This document shows positions 55,001 to 64,000 of a stretch of 64,000 nucleotides of DNA, one piece after another; positions within the stretch are counted from its first letter, which is position 1, and every line of letters begins with the position of its first letter. The translations under genes were made by a program, and so were the position numbers. The DNA is from Platanthera guangdongensis. Its lineage: Eukaryota; Streptophyta; Magnoliopsida; Asparagales; Orchidaceae. The DNA lies in assembly GCA_039583875.1 (NCBI GenBank), contig CM077161.1, positions 66,345,885 through 66,409,884 of the forward strand, in the 5' to 3' direction. The notes under the pieces were generated by a model. That model had not been told where the DNA came from, searched no databases, and saw only the letters and a list, made by a program, of their open reading frames with translations.

Positions 55001-55490
55001 GGGTATTCCGATACCACTGAAATACAATCCAACGCGGGCTTCGGCTTTGCAACCTCCACTAGTGTAAAGAATAGTTCTGCTCCAGCACGAACCGCCTTCA
55101 CCACCTGAAGAGCAGACATCAACGTCTTGCTCGACCCCTTTAAGCCTGTAAAAGTCGTCTCACGACTCGCTCCCAGCTTGACTTCCTTGCTACCGCAATC
55201 TATATGGGCCTGCTGCTCCGAGAGCCAGTCCATGCCAAATATGACGTCGAACTCCACTAACGGAAGTAAAGACGCCCGCAGGTCGAACTCCTGCTCTCCA
55301 ATACGAGTCTTAACCTCGCAGATCCTAACCGCTCGCATCGAACACCCATTGGGCAACAACACATCCAACTTGTCCTTCGCCATCGAAGAAGGGACTCCGA
55401 TGCGTGCTATAAATCCTTCGGACAAGAAGGAGTGCGAAGCTCCCGTATCGAAGAGTGCTCGAGCGGGATTTTCACAAATCATTACAAATC
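52084..55490 (-). CDS. F pol: protease, RT, RNase H, integrase, chromodomain; one internal TGA
   Basis: Read from 55490 downward. Protease is [20 protein letters not shown] has [48 protein letters not shown] and the catalytic [13 protein letters not shown] at 54255-54253 follows AKIVAIRE, in frame with the rest, at a position usually Trp. RNase H has [25 protein letters not shown] and [10 protein letters not shown]. Integrase has zinc ligands in [20 protein letters not shown] and [10 protein letters not shown], then Asp in SMDFVHGLP, Asp in [10 protein letters not shown] and Glu in [10 protein letters not shown]. The end ([37 protein letters not shown]) fits a degenerate chromodomain, which in this lineage helps steer integration to heterochromatin. 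The first codon is completed by the last base of the gag exon if 55491-55566 is spliced out. Confidence 0.94.
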
Positions 55491-55566
55491 CTAAACAAGC
55501 AGTGGTAAGGTAACATATACATAACAAGCATATAAAGGAATTGACTTGCTATAAATTAAACCGTAC
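55491..55566 (-). other. Putative 76-nt GT-AG intron between F gag and pol
   Basis: On the minus strand gag reads ...GTGACAG, then GTACGG...TTGTTTAG, then GATTTGTAATG. Without splicing, gag stops at TAA 9 codon-bases into the interval and pol lies in another frame. Removing the interval joins ADVVTG to [16 protein letters not shown] in frame. It is AT-rich, has TTAC words near the 3' end and a pyrimidine-rich CTTGTTTAG. D keeps the donor side. Splicing is inferred. Confidence 0.65.
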
Positions 55567-56710
55567 CTGTCACCACGTCAGCTTGTTTAATGGCCTCCTG
55601 TTGGCCAAGATTGTAAACCCGTGGTTGGGCCGGAGCATAGTGAGATGCGGTCGACTCCACCGCCTTTCCCTTCTCTTCGTAGGTAGCTCCTGGCCTCCTT
55701 TCGGACTTAGGACGTCCGCTCCAACAATCACGGGCGAAATGCCCCGTCTTGCCACAAGTGAAGCACGCGCCCGGGGTCCGACTCGTAGTCGCCCCAGAAG
55801 CACCAGAAGGAGCTGGACCCGAAGTCCTATGCTTCTTAAAGAATCTTTGATAGCCAGACTTTGAAGTAGTCGGCACTTTGAACCCAGATTTCTTCTCGCC
55901 CAAGCCTTTCTTCGCTTGTACACTCTTCATGTCCTTCTCCAAGGACCGGGCAGTATTGACCAAGGTTAAGAAACCCTGCGTCATTGGCCCCGACAGTAAC
56001 AATCTCAGCTCATCCCTCAAGCCTTCATAAAAACGATTAGTCTTGCACTCCTCATCCATGATGATAGAGCTAGCATAACGACTCAACCGCGTAAACTCGT
56101 GGAGATATTCATCCACGCTCCTCTCACTCTGCACCAACTTCAGGAACTCATTCTCCATTGAAATCCTCTGAGTAGAAGGGAGGTATCTTGCTAAGAACAA
56201 TTCCGAGAACTCTTCCATCGGAACGTCTATCAGTTGTCTACCTCTCAAATGATGCAGCTCCAAACCTTCCCACCACATCCTCGCTTCCCCATCCAGAAGG
56301 AACGTAGCGATGGTGGTCATTTGCCACTCCTCCGTCTCCGTCGCTGTCATGACTCTCTTCACCCTAGAGAGCCAGTCTTCAGCCTGCGATGGGGTTCCCA
56401 ACCCCGAGAATAACGGAGGGTTAAAGCTCATTACATGCTTCAACTGCCTCTCAGTCGCCCTCCTTGGCACCATTGGTTCTACAACCACTTGCTCCATCCT
56501 CCTCGGCTCCGCCTCTTGCAGAGGTACTTGCTCCATCACAGGAGCGGGCTGCTGCGCTTGCCTTCCAGGCTGCGCATTGATCACGGCCAACACCGCTTCA
56601 GCCACCAATCGTATATTTTCAGCCGACAAAGGTGTTGCTGGAGCAACTTCTAGTGCACTACTAGCCTCAGAACCTCGGCGTTCTGACGGCCCAACACCAC
56701 GTCGGGTCAC
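55567..56710 (-). CDS. F gag
   Basis: The frame opens with GTG directly after ACCACTATAG (VTRRGVGPSERRGSEASS) and has no ATG until about codon 59 (MEQVPLQEAEPRR). The capsid region, about residues 90-260, has FNPPLFSGLGTPSQAEDWLS, FLLDGEARMWWEGLE, FSELFLARYLPSTQRISMEN, VDEYLHEFTRLSRYA and NRFYEGLRDELRLLLSGP, the classical retrotransposon gag fold. One knuckle, CFTCGKTGHFARDCW, sits near 320. The exon would end at ADVVTG; unspliced, it ends three codons later (TGTV-stop). The start is unclear: M59, a non-ATG start or an upstream exon are all possible. Confidence 0.9.
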
Positions 56711-56934
56711 CTATAGTGGTACAAAACACCGTTAAGCGACCAAATAACATTGCAAACAGCAATTATAGGAACACGCAGGTTCCTCAAACACGAGTATTTT
56801 CATTCCTAAGTGGACATTCATGGGTTCTTTTACCATTATAACGATGACGCACACAATGTGCTCACCACCCCTTAAAAAGAATTCGACCACGAATTCCTTT
56901 AAGCCCGACCAAAACCAGTAGTCTGATACCAAAT
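56711..56934 (-). other. F leader and primer-binding site
   Basis: TGGTATCAGACT (56920-56931, minus) is an initiator-Met-type primer site near the 5' LTR. The leader has several ATGs (around 56810-56870). One of them, ATG-GTAAAA near 56842, would join in frame to gag if GTAAAA...CTATAG were removed; D lacks that ATG. No independent gene is supported. Confidence 0.8.
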
Positions 56935-59221
56935 TGTAACACCCCCTATCCGTCGCATAGCATATAGCAGTAGGTCCGGCCGGGGCCCGACGCCATATAC
57001 CACAGACAGACCGGGTGGTTACGTATGGAAACCATCCAACCAATCTCAACGTCCTACACAGAGCATTCTAGCGGAAGCAGTTTATAAGTTGCAAAACAAG
57101 AACCCAGCACAAGCATGAATGTCCACTAACATGATAATAGGAATGTTATTACAAAATACTCAAAAGTCGGCCTTAAGGCCTTACAAAATGTTTCACTTGT
57201 CTTTTACATGATTTACAAACCTCGGCACGCAGGCCGGCCATACATGAATAAAACATAAAACATTTCCACTTGGGCCTTCGAGGGCCAGCTTCGCAAAAAG
57301 GGCTTTAGCCCGCTATTGACCGCTTGGTCCAGCTGCACCTGCAAGCAAACAAACCACCGCACGGTGGCAAACAAAGCAACGGTCAGCAATGCTGACCAAA
57401 TTATAACGATCCCGCCCCCAACTCGGGGCGGCGATGCTCCTTCCCTGCATTTCATTAGCATAAGCGAGCATTATAAATATAGCCATTTCATCACAGACGT
57501 TGGCTCGTACGGCCACACGTCCCGTGCACTCAGGGCACATTCTCGGTGAACGCAGTCTAAGTCTGCCGACTCACCGCCATCCTCTCTTGGACGGCCAAAC
57601 AATGAGCAGTTTGTCTTCCTGGCATGGGTCACGGTAATTAAAACCATAGACCGCCGAAGACCCTCATCTATGCCAACGGCCCTAATCCGAACGACATAGA
57701 GTGGGTACGGTTCCATCTAACCCGTGCTCACAACGCAACGGTAATTTAAACCATATGCGCCCGCAACGGTAATTTAAACCATATGCACAGGTCAAACTTC
57801 TACCGAGTCCCATTTTCATCACACGTCACATAACCCGGTTATGTTCAAGTTGACTTCCAAGCCACCAAGTTGGCAAGACCTCGTGTCCGCCCAGTTTTCC
57901 GGGTGCACCTTTGGGTTAGTCCCCAAGGCTCCCTACTGCAATCTACCGCGTAGAAAACCCGAAAACACCAAATAGCACGGAGTCTTCTCCGGCCTTATGA
58001 AATGCAACATCACCGATCCGGACTAACATGTCCGGGTAGGCTTCAACCAAAATGCCTATGTCCGTTCTCGCATACGGACGCTAAACAACGGGGACTTTAC
58101 ATATCTACCCGAAGGAACGCCTCCAACTCTTCGCAGACTCGCGAGAGAGGGCTTCCTATGCTAAGAAAGAGAGCTATCATGCTCACAAGTGAGGATCGTT
58201 ACCCTTGCGTTCCTCTTTGGCGCCATCGAAATGTAATCGGATAGAAATCACCGCGCTTGCGTTGCCTCCGTGGATCCGGAGTCGGCTTGCGATTCGGAGC
58301 TCCGAAGCTCCTCCAATGGCGGATCTAGCTCTTCTTCCTCCAATAGCTTTCCTCTTTCTCCAAGGGTTTGGAGAGATGATCAAGTGAAGGAAAAATGGAT
58401 TTTTCTTAAGTCAAACCCGTGTATATCCTCCCAGTAACCATCCCCAGCCGTCGGATCTCAACCTAAGAAAACGAGCGGCTTTGATTCGGGGCTGAAATGC
58501 CCAATCTGGGCCGAACACGGCCTGGCACACGCCCGTGTCCAGGGCCGTGTGCCGCATTCGCCGTCAAAATCGAATCTTCTGAACACGCACACGGGTATCA
58601 GACACGCCCGTGTTCGAGCTGACACGCCCGTGTTCCAGCTGACACGGCCGTGTAGCCGGCCGTGTACCCCATGATTTTCCCCCGTTTCCAACCCGAGCAC
58701 TGCACGGGTTCTAGGACACGCCCGTGTCCTTGCCCGTGTCACATTGACACGCCTGGGCCCCCAGGCCGTGTACACGGGGCATTTCGTCGAGGGGAGAACG
58801 ACGACTGGATGACACGGCCTTGGACACGCCCGTGTCCTAGGCCGTGTGCCTTGTCTCGACGATCGTCGAGTGAATCTCGACGATTTCACCTTGACGATCG
58901 TCGACACGGGTCGACACGCCCTGCGACACGCCCGTGTCGCAGGCCGTGTGCCCATTCTCGACGAATCGTCGAGAATAACTCGACGATTTCACGGCTAAGT
59001 GTCGACACGGGTCGACACGCCCTGCGACACGCCCGTGTCGCAGGCCGTGTGCCCATTCTCGTCGAATCGTCGAGAATAACTCGACGACTTCGCGGCTAAG
59101 TGTCGACACACACTTGACACGCCCTGGGACACGCCCGTGTCCCAGGCCGTGTGCCTTCAGCCAGAAACCAAAACTGGCCCAAAACGTCCCCCTTTGCTCC
59201 TTTGAGTTTCGGGGCGTTACA
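56935..59221 (-). repeat. F 5' LTR
   Basis: It is equal in length to the 3' LTR. Differences noted by eye include A/G at the CTAGCRGAAG site, T/G in the CCCAGKAACC site, GTATCRGACACG and AAAACRTCCCC. Confidence 0.95.
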
Positions 59222-59226
59222 CCCCA

Positions 59227-60627
59227 ACAGCCTCAACAACCAGGCTCTCCATCTCTAGCAAGAGGACTCAGCTTCGCAGCAGCCGCGGACTTGACGGACT
59301 TGGCGGACTTGGCGGACTCTCTATGCAGTCCGCCCATTCCTTAGCTAGCACCAGTTTCTCAACAACGGCGGGGTCAACTCCTCCTCAGTCCACAGGCCTG
59401 TCGCAGGCTCAGCCAGTAGCAGCAGCTTCCTCCTCAATCCGCAGCCTTCGTGCGGACTCAGTCGGTAGTGGCGAACTCCTTCCAGCCCGCCAGGCATCAA
59501 ATACTCCAAGAGCAGTCCCACTCCGCATACACTCGTGCGGACTTGCCAGACTTAGCGGGCACTCTGCTTCTCGCACCCTTTGCAGCTCTCAATTCAGCTG
59601 TGGCGGACTCCGCGGATTCTCCTCGCAGTCCGCCACATAGCTTCCAGCATCCGCCACCCCAGTAGTTGGCAGACAGTCCCAGCTCAGCAGTGACAGACTC
59701 CGCGAACCCGCATCACAGTCCGCCACTGAGTCTCCCATTTCTGCCAAGTAGCTCCGGCTTCAGTGCCCAAGTCTCAATCCACGCGGCCTGTTGCGGACTT
59801 CGCGGACTCCGTTTCCATCTCGCTCAAGTTACCATCTCATCGGGGGTAACGTCACCGCAAGCCGTTACCTCCTCGGGCCGATAAATAGCCCCCCATACCT
59901 CTCATATGGGAGGTCGAGGTCTGCTCTCTACCATCAGAGGATCGCTCTCGCGCCCGAAGTCAGCCAACCAGCCCTCCTGCGGACTCCGATTCTGAGACCG
60001 CACTTGTCTCTGTGGCTTAGTCGCGTGGCCTGCCGACCTGGATCTTCAGTCCGCGCGGTCTGCTTCCATTGCTTAGCCGCACGGTCTGCTAGCCTCCCTA
60101 GCTCAGTCCGCGCAAACTCCCCTGGCATTCTCCTTCCTTAGCCGCCAGCTTCCCTTTGTACCCCTTTATTACTTTCTTGAAAAGGTGTACAACCGAGTTG
60201 TAACTCTCGCTATTGATAAAAGGAAAGCCCATCACAAGAGTGACATTCAAGCTGCGTTGGGAAAAGTCTACTATTGCCACTGCTAGCGGCCCTCTCTCCC
60301 TCTCTCTTTCTGCCTAGCTCAGCTCAACCCTCTCGGCAACCGACCTGCAAGCTCAACCATCATATTAACCGTCTGCTCGACAGCTCCGGATCAACCTCCT
60401 CCTCTCTTGATCAACCTTCTCTGTTGATCAAGCTCCTCGTTTGCTCTCAGCAGCCTCTCCTCTATCCCCGCAACTCCTCTAACAAGCTGCTTGCTCCACT
60501 CTCGAGCACTCAGAAGCTTCCCTCTTCTTCTCTATCCCCGCAACCTTCATCCTCTTCCTCTCCTAGCCCGTGAGATCGAACACCCCCTCCGTGTTAGCTG
60601 CCCCGGTGCCGTTTTCGCGCATCAACA
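59227..60627 (+). repeat. G 3' LTR, right piece
   Basis: It continues from CAGCCTCAACA and matches 45290-46679, including the GCGGACT-rich stretch and the LTR end GCATCAACA. The TATA box is changed to GATAAATA and the first hairpin arm after it carries a mismatch (CCCCCCATA). Confidence 0.93.
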
Positions 60628-60632
60628 CACAT

Positions 60633-61864
60633 AGTTTTAAATTCAATTTTAAAAGTATCAGAACTATAATCAAAAGAGGACAATACCTGATCCGCTTCTG
60701 TTTCTGAGGCTTCTTCATTGTCAGATCCTTCTTCATCTGATTGACTCCTGGAGGCATCAATGGCCATGAGGCATACTTCTTTGGCCCTTGCCTCTTTTTC
60801 TTCTTCACTGGAGCTGGAGGATGTGGATTCATCCTCAGTTTCACTCCAGGATTCAGCTACAAAGCCTTTCTCCTTCTTCTTGTATTTGCTGGAAGAAGGC
60901 CTGCTGCTTTACTGTCTTCTAGAGTCCTTCTCTCTTCTCTTTTCCTTCTTTTGATTTTCTGGACACTCTGAGATGAAGTGTCCAGGTTTCCTTCAGCCAA
61001 AGCAAACCACTTCTTTAGTGGGGGTTTTGTCATACCTTGGCTTGTCATCCTGCCTGGATGACTTTCTTCTGAAATCCTTCCTTGCCATTTTATAGAATCT
61101 CTTAGCAAAGAGACTCATCAGCTCTTCATTCACAGCTGAGGCTTCAGTTTCTTCAACAACTTTAAAAGCTATGCTGTGCTCCTTCCTTGCTGGTGGAGGT
61201 GTTCTCTGCTCAGCTGCTTCTCTAGATTTGATGAGCTGCTCATAAGACTTGAGCTTTCCTAAAAGAGATTCTGTGGAAATCTTATTTAGGATCCTGGCCT
61301 GCTTGATTGGCCAGATCCTTGAATCCCATGAGCTTAGTAAGCACATGAGGATTTTTCATTCACCTCAGTGAGGGTGATGTCCTTGTCCAAAGTTTTCAGC
61401 TCATTGATGATTGAGCTCAGTCTATTGTACATATCTACAACTGATTCTGCTTCCTCTTTCTTGAAGTTCTCATATTATGATATGAGATTGGATCTCCTGT
61501 TTTTTCTTTCATCAGCAGATCCAACAACCATTTGATTTAGAGAATCCCAGATGGCCTTGGCTGATGTGCATTCAGCCATATTCTAGAAAATGTCATCTGA
61601 CATTGTTTGGGCTAGAATATTCATGGCTTTGGCATCATCAACTTTAGCCTTCTTCTGAGCCTCAGTCCACTAGGGTGGTGGAACTGCATTAGTGCTGGAT
61701 GTTGTTGTATAGGTAGATTGTTGAGGAGGACCTGTTACAATGAAATTATAGATATCCTCATCAATATAGTTCATGTATAACTTAATTCTTGCCTTCCAGA
61801 TGGCAAACTTATTTAGATTGCATACTGGAGGTCTGGTGCTTGCATAGTCTTTGTTCTGTGTCAT
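60633..61864 (-). pseudogene. E gag, N-terminal part
   Basis: The ATG at 61864 begins MTQNKDYASTRPPVCNLNKF and AIWKARIKLYMNYIDEDI. A TAG at 61670 interrupts the first block. Further text (VDDAKAMNILAQTMSDD, AIWDSLNQMVVGSADER) runs with stops to a frameshift near 61345. It then continues as MCLLSSWDSRIWPIKQARIL, LFAKRFYKMARKDFRRKSSR, a zinc knuckle in which one Cys is a TGA stop (VCFG-stop-RKPGHFISEC, 60993) and an acidic stretch ending EFKTMC, where G entered. Confidence 0.9.
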
Positions 61865-61952
61865 GCTATGTGTATAATCGTAATAGAAATAAAAGCAGAT
61901 CTAACTCAGGATCTTTGGTTCAAGGGTTAGCTTGTACAACCAAAGGAACCTT

Positions 61953-61966
61953 GCTCTGATACCAAT
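61953..61966 (-). other. E primer-binding site
   Basis: The minus strand reads AATTGGTATCAGAGC directly after the 5' LTR, a perfect initiator-Met-type match over TGGTATCAGAGC. Confidence 0.94.
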
Positions 61967-63887
61967 TGAAAGTAAGGGTAGATCTGAAATACTCTAGAGG
62001 GGCGGGGGGGGGGGGGGGGGTGGGGGTGAATAGAGTATTTAGGGTTTATAAAATTTTGCTAATTAATTCAATCTATTACTAGTGCTGAAAGTATTAAATT
62101 AAAAACACAAACACAGCAACCTAACTAGCACAACCACAACAAGAACAAACGAAAAGAGCAATCCAAACAACACAAGAATTTTGTAGTGGTTCCCCAAACT
62201 GGGTACATCCACTCTTCTACCACTCTGGTAGGAATCCATTCAGATTTTTGATCAGGTGACTGCCACCAATAAGCTTTTGATCAGGTGCTCAAAAACTATT
62301 CCTCAAGTATTTTGGTCAGGTGACTTGCAACCAGGAATAACTTTTGAAGGGAGTTAAGAACCCTTTATACAGTGGGGGATGAGAGAGTGATTTTGTCTTC
62401 TCTTTCTCAGATACAACTGAGAAGTCTCTAGTGGAAAAATGATGTTAGCAAAGGCTCCCCCTGAGATATAGAATGGTTCAAGAAGTTGAAGCCTTGTTGT
62501 AGAGTGATAGGACTTCAAACTTTTGCTTTGACTAGAAGAACTCCCGAAACTTCTTGACAGATTGAATGTTTGTTGTCCTTTGAAGAATCCTGAATGAAGA
62601 CAGAAGAAGACTCTTGATTTGAATGATTATTCTTCTTCTTCTTCAGCCTGATGTTCTTTCTCTGGTCTAGAGCTTGTTTTTGTGTATCACTGTGTTCTAT
62701 CTTCTCTGTAAGTATCTTTTTCTCTTGTTTCTCAGCGTGCTGTCGAGAGAGATGAAGAAAATACCTTTTATATTTGCCATATGATTTCCCTTTGAAATTT
62801 GAATTTCTTTCTTCATTTAATGCTGACGGCCTGCAGAATATTTGCATTGATTGATTTCCCCAACTGTCCCATGGAAAAATGGCAAGCAATAATCTTGATG
62901 AAGACCGTAATCAATGCTTGCTTCTAATGGTAATATTCAGAGAATATTTATGCATTAATTACTCAGGAATTATTGCAATAAAAAAGAGACAGAGGGAGGG
63001 AAATTTCTAAGTCTGGAACTTTACAGAATTCGTTGAACAGAGAACAGAATTTGTCGAGCTGGGTCGAGACGTCGTCGAGCTGAGAAGTCAAGTTCGTCGA
63101 CCAGATAATCTTTGTTCGTCGAGCTGAGATCCAAGATCGTCGAGTTGATGACAGAACTCCTTTCTCTGGAACATTTGCCAACTCTGTGTATCAAGTTCGT
63201 TGAGCTGAAAATATAACTTTGCCGACTGGAGTTCAGAATTCGATGTTTCTTGGACTAAGAATGTTGAAGTAACGTGTCCAGAAATCGTCGATCTCAGAAC
63301 TGGGTTCGTCGACCTGAGATCTAGTTTCGTCGAGCTGAGAACTTCTAACTGCTACTTGATAAATCTTGCCAAGACTGTGGTCTAAGTTCGTCGAGCTAAG
63401 AAGGTGAGTTCGTCGACTGGAGTGTGATCCTGAACTTAGAATACTTAGATGTTTCTGGAACAAGATGTTGAAGTAGAATACCCAGAGATCGTCGACCTGA
63501 GAACTAAGTTCGTCGACCTGAGAACTAAGTTCGTCGACTGGAGTTAAGTATGAAGAATTATGGACTTGGAATGTTAAAGTATACTCTGGAAATCATCGAC
63601 CTGAGATTCAAGTTCGTCGAGCTCAGCTCAGAGAATTGTCTCTAATTTCGTCGTGCTGAGCACGGCTTTCATCGACCTAAGTTCGACAAACGTCGAACTC
63701 ATTTTCTGAGTCTTTGAAATTTCTCTAAATCTTGAGTCTTATGTAGTCTGTTGATGGCTGGTCCATATAGTGTTGACTCTAAGGACATGGCCTAGACTCT
63801 AGGACACATATATGACCCTGGCTATACATGTTGGGTCAAACATCCTAATTTAGTGAACCTATCCCAAATCCAACTAGGGATCCAACA
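61967..63887 (-). repeat. E 5' LTR
   Basis: It is 1,921 bp with TCGTCGA words at 63020-63690, three copies of the 22-bp GAACTAAGTTCGTCGACCTG-type unit, and a long G run near its inner end. It is followed by the target duplication AATTG. Confidence 0.95.
62004..62020 (+). repeat. Poly-G run of 17
   Basis: Seventeen consecutive G follow CTAGAGGGGC in the E 5' LTR. The 3' LTR has only GGGGTGGGGGGG at this site. Length is prone to slippage and to sequencing error. Confidence 0.8.
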
Positions 63888-64000
63888 AATTGATCTTCAA
63901 ATTCTTCCTCGGCTTGGATCGGGAAGATAACTTCAGCCAGGGCACTCCTAGGATGATTTGTCTCTCTCAGAGGATTACTCTGAACCTGATGGAGTAGATG
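63888..64000 (-). repeat. A 5' LTR, second part
   Basis: This follows the AATTG duplication of E and continues A's 5' LTR to the window edge. It ends GGAGTAGATG; the window's first nine bases, in A's other LTR, are GAGTAGATG. No gene is present. Confidence 0.7.

Larger units (their letters stand above)
49762..59221 (-). mobile_element. Element F: young Gypsy chromovirus (Tekay/Del-like)
   Basis: The LTRs 49762-52048 and 56935-59221 are both 2,287 bp, and by eye I find only about ten differences (roughly 0.4%). The target duplication is CCCCA (49757-49761 and 59222-59226). Primer site TGGTATCAGACT and a purine tract are in place. It carries gag, protease, RT, RNase H, integrase and a C-terminal chromodomain-like end on the minus strand. 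The only lesion I see in pol is one TGA. It is the youngest large element here and a relative of D. Confidence 0.97.
44801..60627 (+). mobile_element. Element G: gag-only LTR retrotransposon, Tat-like Gypsy derivative
   Basis: The 5' LTR is 44801-46679; the 3' LTR is 49285-60627 and is split by element F. LTRs start TGTTAACCCC and end GCATCAACA. The target duplication is CACAT (44796-44800 and 60628-60632). The internal region is only about 2.6 kb and has one gag-like frame with a Tat-type zinc motif, but no protease, RT or integrase, so G is non-autonomous. A purine-rich GTGCGGGGATTA precedes the 3' LTR. I could not match the primer site to a tRNA. Confidence 0.93.
35270..63887 (-). mobile_element. 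Element E: Sirevirus-type Copia, same family as B
   Basis: The LTRs are 35270-37217 and 61967-63887, with target duplication AATTG (35265-35269 and 63888-63892). The primer site is at 61953-61966 and the purine tract adjoins 37217. On the minus strand the order is gag, protease, integrase, RT, RNase H, hairpin cluster and env-like ORF. Unlike B it retains integrase. Element G, itself carrying F, splits gag between its acidic and coiled-coil parts. Stops and frameshifts are scattered through all three ORFs. Confidence 0.96.
1..64000 (-). mobile_element. Element A: old Copia (Sirevirus-like) retrotransposon hosting all other elements
   Basis: A reads on the minus strand, with its 3' LTR at the left edge and its 5' LTR at the right edge. 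Gag, protease, integrase, RT and RNase H fragments occur in Copia order once insertions X, B, D and E are removed. Both LTRs run off the window, so A's own target duplication cannot be seen. The coding parts are full of frameshifts and stops, the protease Asp is lost, and A must predate the four insertions within it. LTRs of about 2.2 kb, the gag style and repeated polypurine tracts suggest a Sirevirus; the lineage is inferred. Confidence 0.85.

Noticed and set aside
62004..62020. G-quadruplex regulatory element
   Set aside because: The G run is much shorter in the other E LTR, so slippage or a base-calling error is more likely than a conserved structure.
1..64000. tRNA, rRNA, microRNA or host exon sequence
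   Set aside because: None seen. tRNA-like matches are only the 12-base primer sites, and every long coding match is to retrotransposon proteins.

Overview
The window is flowering-plant repeat DNA. It holds nested long-terminal-repeat (LTR) retrotransposons with initiator-Met primer sites, Copia and chromovirus pol genes, a Sirevirus-type third ORF and GT-AG splice signals. I see no host gene, no tRNA or rRNA and nothing bacterial. The species cannot be named from the sequence.

Nearly every base belongs to one old minus-strand Copia/Sirevirus element (A) or to something nested in it. A survives as its 3' LTR (1-1344), 3' UTR (1345-2016), RNase H/RT (2017-3913), integrase (5606-6345), integrase-protease-gag (23238-25217) and 5' LTR pieces (34504-35269, 63888-64000). 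Four insertions split it: X (about 3914-5605, unclassified), B (6346-23232, Sirevirus, + strand, target duplication GATTT), D (25260-34494, chromovirus, - strand, inserted in A's primer-binding site) and E (35270-63887, Sirevirus of B's family, - strand, AATTG, inserted in A's 5' LTR). B's RT is split by C (11609-17053, small GC-rich Copia, TGGGT). E's gag is split by G (44801-60627, Tat-like gag-only element, CACAT), and G's 3' LTR is split by F (49762-59221, chromovirus, CCCCA). The A>E>G>F stack is four levels deep, and LTR similarity by eye agrees with that order: C and F are very young, B intermediate, A and D decayed.

No element has an intact coding set. C and F come closest, each with one in-frame TGA in pol. 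B has lost almost all of its integrase. G carries only a gag-like frame.

Three signals stand out. First, elements of different superfamilies share short palindromic 'words'. TCGTCGA/TCGACGA occurs in Sireviruses A, B and E, chromoviruses D and F, and X. GTGTCGAC occurs in B, D and F. CGCGCGGCCT with AGCGGTCTGA occurs in Copia C and Tat-like G. In D and F the palindrome arms show compensatory changes, and in B and E the words run through the gag coding sequence. Second, there are splice-like junctions at ORF boundaries: a 76-nt GT-AG interval in F whose removal fuses gag to pol in frame, and polypyrimidine-CAG sites just before pol and before the env-like ORF in both B and E. Third, G carries a tandem array in which every unit looks like a 26-33 nt exon between consensus splice sites.
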